DNA of 64,000 nucleotides, taken from NCBI GenBank assembly GCA_963800235.1, contig CAWDAD010000001.1:1240001-1304000 (forward strand). Direction: 5' to 3'. The translations under genes and the position numbers were made by a program. The notes under the pieces were generated by a model. That model saw only the letters and a program-made list of their open reading frames with translations, was not told the origin of the DNA and searched no databases. Shown here one piece after another: positions 61,304-64,000 of the stretch; within the stretch, counting starts at the first letter, position 1; each line of letters starts with the position of its first letter. Source of the stretch: CAVVNP01 sp963800235. Its GTDB lineage: Bacteria > Actinomycetota > Acidimicrobiia > Acidimicrobiales > Iamiaceae.

Positions 61304-61414
61304 GAGGGTGGCTGACGGGGATTCGCCAGCTGGCCCAACCAACCGCTGCTAGCGGTCAGCCACCTCCGAAGTCCCACAAGAACAGTCGTTCACGTTTGGA
61401 CCACCTCCTTTCCT
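61304..61414 (-). ncRNA. Candidate structured leader RNA with mini-ORF
   Basis: Read on the minus strand: GGAAAGGAGGTGGTCC (ribosome site), a 14-codon ORF, then a 10-bp perfect stem between GGTGGCTGAC (61364-61355, codons 10-13) and GTCAGCCACC (61316-61307). Inside it, CCGCT-AGC-AGCGG (61355-61343) forms a small hairpin that contains the TAG stop. GGAGGTGG occurs twice, in the ribosome site (61408-61401) and in the ORF (61367-61360), so the single GTCAGCCACCCTC arm could pair with either. The sequence is notably richer in T than its surroundings. I cannot name an RNA family for it. Confidence 0.45.
61349..61393 (-). CDS. 14-residue mini-ORF with Cys-Ser-Cys
   Basis: GTG-initiated, encoding VNDCSCGTSEVADR, ending in TAG. 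Its ribosome site GGAAAGGAGGTGGTCC matches the 3' end of 16S rRNA across about 15 positions, far beyond any other gene in the window, with 10 nt between AGGAGG and GTG. Codons are atypical for this genome: TGT TCT TGT, ACT and GCT end in T, which suggests selection on the RNA sequence. It may be a regulatory leader peptide responding to cysteine or to ribosome stalling; no downstream gene is clearly attached. Confidence 0.45.
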   Translation of the reverse strand: MNDCSCGTSEVADR

Positions 61415-61515
61415 CGGTCCGACCATCCAACCACGCGCCGGGGCGTTCGCGTCGGGCTTTTCGGGATCCGTCCACCCGGGCCTCGATGCCGGATCCCCAC
61501 CCGCCCGGAGCCGGG

Positions 61516-61932
61516 TCAGGCCACCTCGGGCCCGATGGCGCCGATGGCCCGCAGGTACCCGGTGCGGGCGTCGAGGACGGCCACCACGTCCTCGTCGGCC
61601 AGCTCGCGCCCCTGCTCCTCGGCCAGCTCGAGGATGCGGGCCACCGCCGCGTCCGGCTCGATGATGTCGGTGGCGGCCTCGGGGTCGTCGGCGTCGACGG
61701 TCGCCGCCTCCAGCCGGTCGACGTCGGCCCGCAGGACCCATCGGACGTCGGCGTGGGTCAGCCGGCCGGCCGGGCCCTCGGGCAGGGCGTCGGCGATGTG
61801 GTCCACCGCCTGCTCGAGGTCGAAGACGGCCGGTCGGGCCTGGACGCGCAGCACGCTCGTCGCGCGGCCCACCGTGACGAACCCGATGACCACGACGACC
61901 ACCGCGCCGAGCGCCACGAACAGCCAGATCAC
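61516..61932 (-). CDS. Conserved actinobacterial protein with one N-terminal membrane helix
   Basis: A 138-residue protein. Residues 2-24 (IWLFVALGAVVVVVIGFVTVG) form a membrane helix. The cytosolic part has recognisable blocks: ARPAVFDLEQAVDHIADALP, GRLTHADVRWVLRADVDRLE, DAAVARILELAEEQGRELADEDV and VLDARTGYLRAIGAIG. I recall similar unnamed proteins in other actinobacteria but no function. It lies about 100 nt from the mini-ORF ribosome site on the same strand, upstream of it, so read-through into that element is possible. Confidence 0.65.
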   Translation of the reverse strand: MIWLFVALGAVVVVVIGFVTVGRATSVLRVQARPAVFDLEQAVDHIADALPEGPAGRLTHADVRWVLRADVDRLEAATVDADDPEAATDIIEPDAAVARILELAEEQGRELADEDVVAVLDARTGYLRAIGAIGPEVA

Positions 61933-62010
61933 GGGTGGCGATGGTACGGCGGCGCCGAGCCCCGGCCGGCGGGGGTCGGGGGACGGGTCCGCCCCCGCCC
62001 CCCGACCACC

Positions 62011-63126
62011 TCAGATGCCGATGCGCTGGGCCAGCAGCTCGCGGTGGTAGGTCGGGTCGCCGAAGAGCAGCTCGGAGCTCTTGGCCCGCTTGAAGTACAG
62101 GTGGGCGGGGTGCTCCCAGGTGAAGCCGATGCCGCCGTGGATCTGGATGTTCTCGGCGGCGGTGTGGAAGTAGGCCTCCGAGCAGTAGGCCTTGGCCAGG
62201 CTGGCGACCGAGGGCAGCTCGTCGTTCAGCTCCGAGGCGCACCAGCCGGCGTAGTAGGCGGCCGACTTGGCGGACTCGGTCTCGAGCAGCATGTCGGCGC
62301 ACTTGTGCTTGATCGCCTGGAACGAGCCGATGGGCCGGCCGAACTGGACCCGGTCCTTGGCGTACTGCACGGCCATGTCGAGGCAGAACTGGCTGCCGCC
62401 GACCTGCTCGGCGGCCAGGCTGACCGCGGCCAGGTCGAGCACCCGCTCGAGCACCGGCCACCCCTCGCCGTCGGTGCCGATGAGCCGGGCCGGGGTGCCG
62501 GAGAAGTCGAGCTTGGCCTGCTTGCGGGTCTGGTCCATGGTGGCCAGCGCGGTGCGGGTGAGCCCCGAGGCGTCGGCGTCGACCGCGAACAGGCTGATGC
62601 CGGCGTCGGTCCTGGCGGCGACGAGGATCAGGTTCGCCGCGTGCCCGTCGAGCACGTACATCTTGGTGCCGTCGATGGTCCAGTCGTCACCGTTCCGGGT
62701 GGCGGTGGCGGTGATGCCCTCGGCGTCCCAGCGGCCGTTCTCCTCGGTGAAGGCCAGGGTCGCGATGGTCTCGCCCGAGGCGATGCCGGGCAGCAGGTCC
62801 TTCTTGGCGGCGTCGTCGCCGGAGTGCAGCAGCGTGTTGGCCGCCAGCACGACCGACGAGAAGTACGGGGCGCAGAGCAGCCGTCGGCCCATCTCCTCGA
62901 GCACCACGATCAGCTCGATGTAGCTGTAGCCCGAGCCGCCGAACTCCTCGGGGATGGCCAGGCCCTGCAGCCCGAGCTGCTCGGCCATCTGGGTCCAGAC
63001 GGCCTCGTCGTAGCCCTGCTCGGTGTCCATCTGCTCGCGGACGGCGGCTTCGGAGGACTTCGAGTCGAGGAACTGGCGCACGACCTTGCGCAGCTCCTCC
63101 TGCTCGTCGCTGAAGGCGAAGTTCAC
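62011..63126 (-). CDS. Acyl-CoA dehydrogenase family protein
   Basis: A 371-residue FAD flavoprotein. FAFSDEQEELRKVVRQFLDSK starts the helical domain; IPEEFGGSGYSYIELIVVLEE and ATLAFTEENGRW line the substrate and FAD sites; YAKDRVQFGRPIGSFQAIKHKCADML is the signature; IQIHGGIGFTWEHPAHLYFKRAKSS closes the FAD contact. The sequence resembles mycobacterial FadE subunits of the alpha2-beta2 heterotetrameric type used in steroid side-chain degradation; no paired second subunit lies in the window. GTG start with AGGAG upstream. Substrate unknown. Confidence 0.87.
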   Translation of the reverse strand: MNFAFSDEQEELRKVVRQFLDSKSSEAAVREQMDTEQGYDEAVWTQMAEQLGLQGLAIPEEFGGSGYSYIELIVVLEEMGRRLLCAPYFSSVVLAANTLLHSGDDAAKKDLLPGIASGETIATLAFTEENGRWDAEGITATATRNGDDWTIDGTKMYVLDGHAANLILVAARTDAGISLFAVDADASGLTRTALATMDQTRKQAKLDFSGTPARLIGTDGEGWPVLERVLDLAAVSLAAEQVGGSQFCLDMAVQYAKDRVQFGRPIGSFQAIKHKCADMLLETESAKSAAYYAGWCASELNDELPSVASLAKAYCSEAYFHTAAENIQIHGGIGFTWEHPAHLYFKRAKSSELLFGDPTYHRELLAQRIGI

Positions 63127-63200
63127 GGTTGGTTCGCTCCTGGGGTCGCGGTGGCGGGCGACCAGTGTGACCGGTGCCGGCTCCGGGCGCCCACCGCCCT

Positions 63201-63245
63201 GTGTACCTCGCGGTACACCGCGTCGGCGGCCGGTGCCCCTACGCT
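63201..63245 (+). promoter_or_regulatory. Toxin-antitoxin promoter and palindromic operator
   Basis: GTGTACC-TCGC-GGTACAC (63201-63218) is a perfect 7-4-7 palindrome; its half-site is close to the TGTACA motif bound by YefM-type antitoxins. TACGCT (63240-63245) is the -10, 6 nt before the antitoxin GTG. Autoregulation by the complex is expected. Confidence 0.6.
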
Positions 63246-63251
63246 GCGGGC

Positions 63252-63533
63252 GTGGCCGAGGAGGTGGGCATCCGCGACGCCCGGGCCGACCTGGCGGCCC
63301 TGGTCCGCCGGGCCGGGGCCGGCGAGCGGATCGTGCTCACCGTCTCGGGCCGTCCGGTGGCCCAGCTGGGGCCGATCGACCCGCTCGGCGAGGCGCCGAC
63401 CATCGCGGACCTGGCCGCCCGGGGCCTGGTGGTGCCGGCCCGGCGCGACGACCGCCCCCCGCCCGACCTGCACCTCCCGCTGACCGCCGGGACCCGGCTC
63501 GACCGCCTGGCGCGCGAGGTCCGGGGCCGATGA
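63252..63533 (+). CDS. Phd/YefM-family antitoxin
   Basis: A 93-residue type II antitoxin. VGIRDARADLAALVRRAGAGERIVLTVSGRPVAQLGPIDP (6-45) is the Phd/YefM DNA-binding domain; the rest (TIADLAARGLVVPARRDDRP) is the extended toxin-binding tail. GTG start is leaderless. The stop overlaps the toxin ATG by 4 nt. A longer frame upstream has no start support. Confidence 0.87.
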   Translation: MAEEVGIRDARADLAALVRRAGAGERIVLTVSGRPVAQLGPIDPLGEAPTIADLAARGLVVPARRDDRPPPDLHLPLTAGTRLDRLAREVRGR

Positions 63534-63943
63534 CCCTCGTCCTCGACACGACCGCGCTGCTGGCCCGGTACCTGAGCGGGCCGCACCGCCGGGTGGTGCT
63601 CGAGGCCATGGCCGCCGACGGGGACTGGTGCGCGTCGGCGCTGGCCCGGAGCGAGGCCGAGGCCCTGGTCGACCGCATCACCCCGAACCCGGTCGAGCGG
63701 GACCAGCTCCGCGGGGCGATCGCCGCCGACTGGGACCGGATCCACGTCGTGCCGGTCGACGGCCGTTGCCTGCAGGACGCCGCCGACCTCGGCCGCGACC
63801 AGCCGTTGCGCACCGTCGACGCCATCCACCTGGCCGCCGCCCGCCGGCTGCCCGACCCGGTCGCCTTCGCCACCTTCGACCCCGACCAGATCCCGGTCGC
63901 CCTGGCCCTCGGCTTCGAGGTGGTGTCCACCCGGACCCCCTGA
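63530..63943 (+). CDS. PIN-domain toxin (VapC-like ribonuclease)
   Basis: A 137-residue PIN protein. LVLDTTALLARYL holds the first catalytic Asp (residue 5); SALARSEAEALVDRI the conserved Glu; RTVDAIHLAAARRL the second Asp, and VAFATFDPDQIPVALALGFEVV the C-terminal Asp strand. VapC toxins cut tRNA or rRNA. It is full length, unlike the broken PIN gene at the other end of the window, and is translationally coupled to the antitoxin. Confidence 0.88.
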   Translation: MTLVLDTTALLARYLSGPHRRVVLEAMAADGDWCASALARSEAEALVDRITPNPVERDQLRGAIAADWDRIHVVPVDGRCLQDAADLGRDQPLRTVDAIHLAAARRLPDPVAFATFDPDQIPVALALGFEVVSTRTP

Positions 63944-64000
63944 CCGGCACCGCGGACTCGGTCGCCGGTGGGCGATCCCCTCGGCGGACCAGGCCGATGC

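Overview
The window is very GC-rich DNA (roughly 72-75% by eye) with strong G/C third-position bias, many GTG starts and many leaderless-type promoters (TANNNT 6-9 nt before the start codon). Gene content points to a high-GC actinobacterium: heterodimeric lycopene cyclase, Ku plus stand-alone LigD-type polymerase, homodimeric AceE, LAXTG sorting signals, decaprenyl-phospho-arabinose enzymes and two DUF4012 proteins. The mixture suggests the class Acidimicrobiia, but that is inference. It is ordinary chromosome; I see no prophage, insertion sequence, CRISPR array, rRNA or tRNA.

Layout. 0-2.3 kb: AbrB-type antitoxin with a decayed PIN toxin, a small monooxygenase, a lipoprotein. 1.3-8.1 kb: C40 carotenoid genes (CrtO-like acyltransferase, crtZ, crtE, crtI, crtB, crtYd, crtYc) around an acyl-CoA synthetase. 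8.2-10.5 kb: oxidoreductase and sulfotransferase. 10.6-14 kb: NHEJ island (LigD-type polymerase, Ku) flanking a DUF222/HNH gene whose promoter carries a LexA-type box. 14-16.5 kb: membrane adenylate cyclase and an unknown membrane protein. 16.6-30.2 kb: a tightly overlapping Wzx/Wzy exopolysaccharide operon with two sulfotransferases and a BY-kinase, then a LAXTG surface peptide, a DUF4012 protein and the WbaP-like initiating transferase.

30.2-34.9 kb: M24 peptidase, PNPOx-like protein, Tat-exported beta-helix protein, Baeyer-Villiger-type monooxygenase with a clear operator. 34.9-39.6 kb: lipoate/2-oxoacid dehydrogenase run (lpd, E2 and a LipB-LipA fusion). 39.7-44.4 kb: a 30-residue membrane ORF and the decaprenyl-phospho-arabinose set (DprE2, UDP-sugar dehydrogenase, DPPR synthase, DprE1). 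44.5-49.4 kb: CapD-type dehydratase, second DUF4012 protein, second LAXTG protein. 49.6-64 kb: housekeeping genes (mscL, SDRs, HAD phosphatase, MacB-like ABC exporter, RNase HI-SLOG fusion, aceE, lipid kinase, HhH-GPD glycosylase, hydrolase, acyl-CoA dehydrogenase) ending in a Phd/PIN toxin-antitoxin pair.

Two things deserve most attention. First, an unexplained minus-strand element at about 61.2-61.4 kb: a 14-codon Cys-Ser-Cys mini-ORF behind an anti-SD-perfect ribosome site, overlapping a 10-bp long-range stem and followed by a 13-bp hairpin. Second, six apparent single-base frameshifts in five otherwise well-conserved genes; one correction restores the tyrosine tail of the BY-kinase, so sequence error is more likely than gene death.
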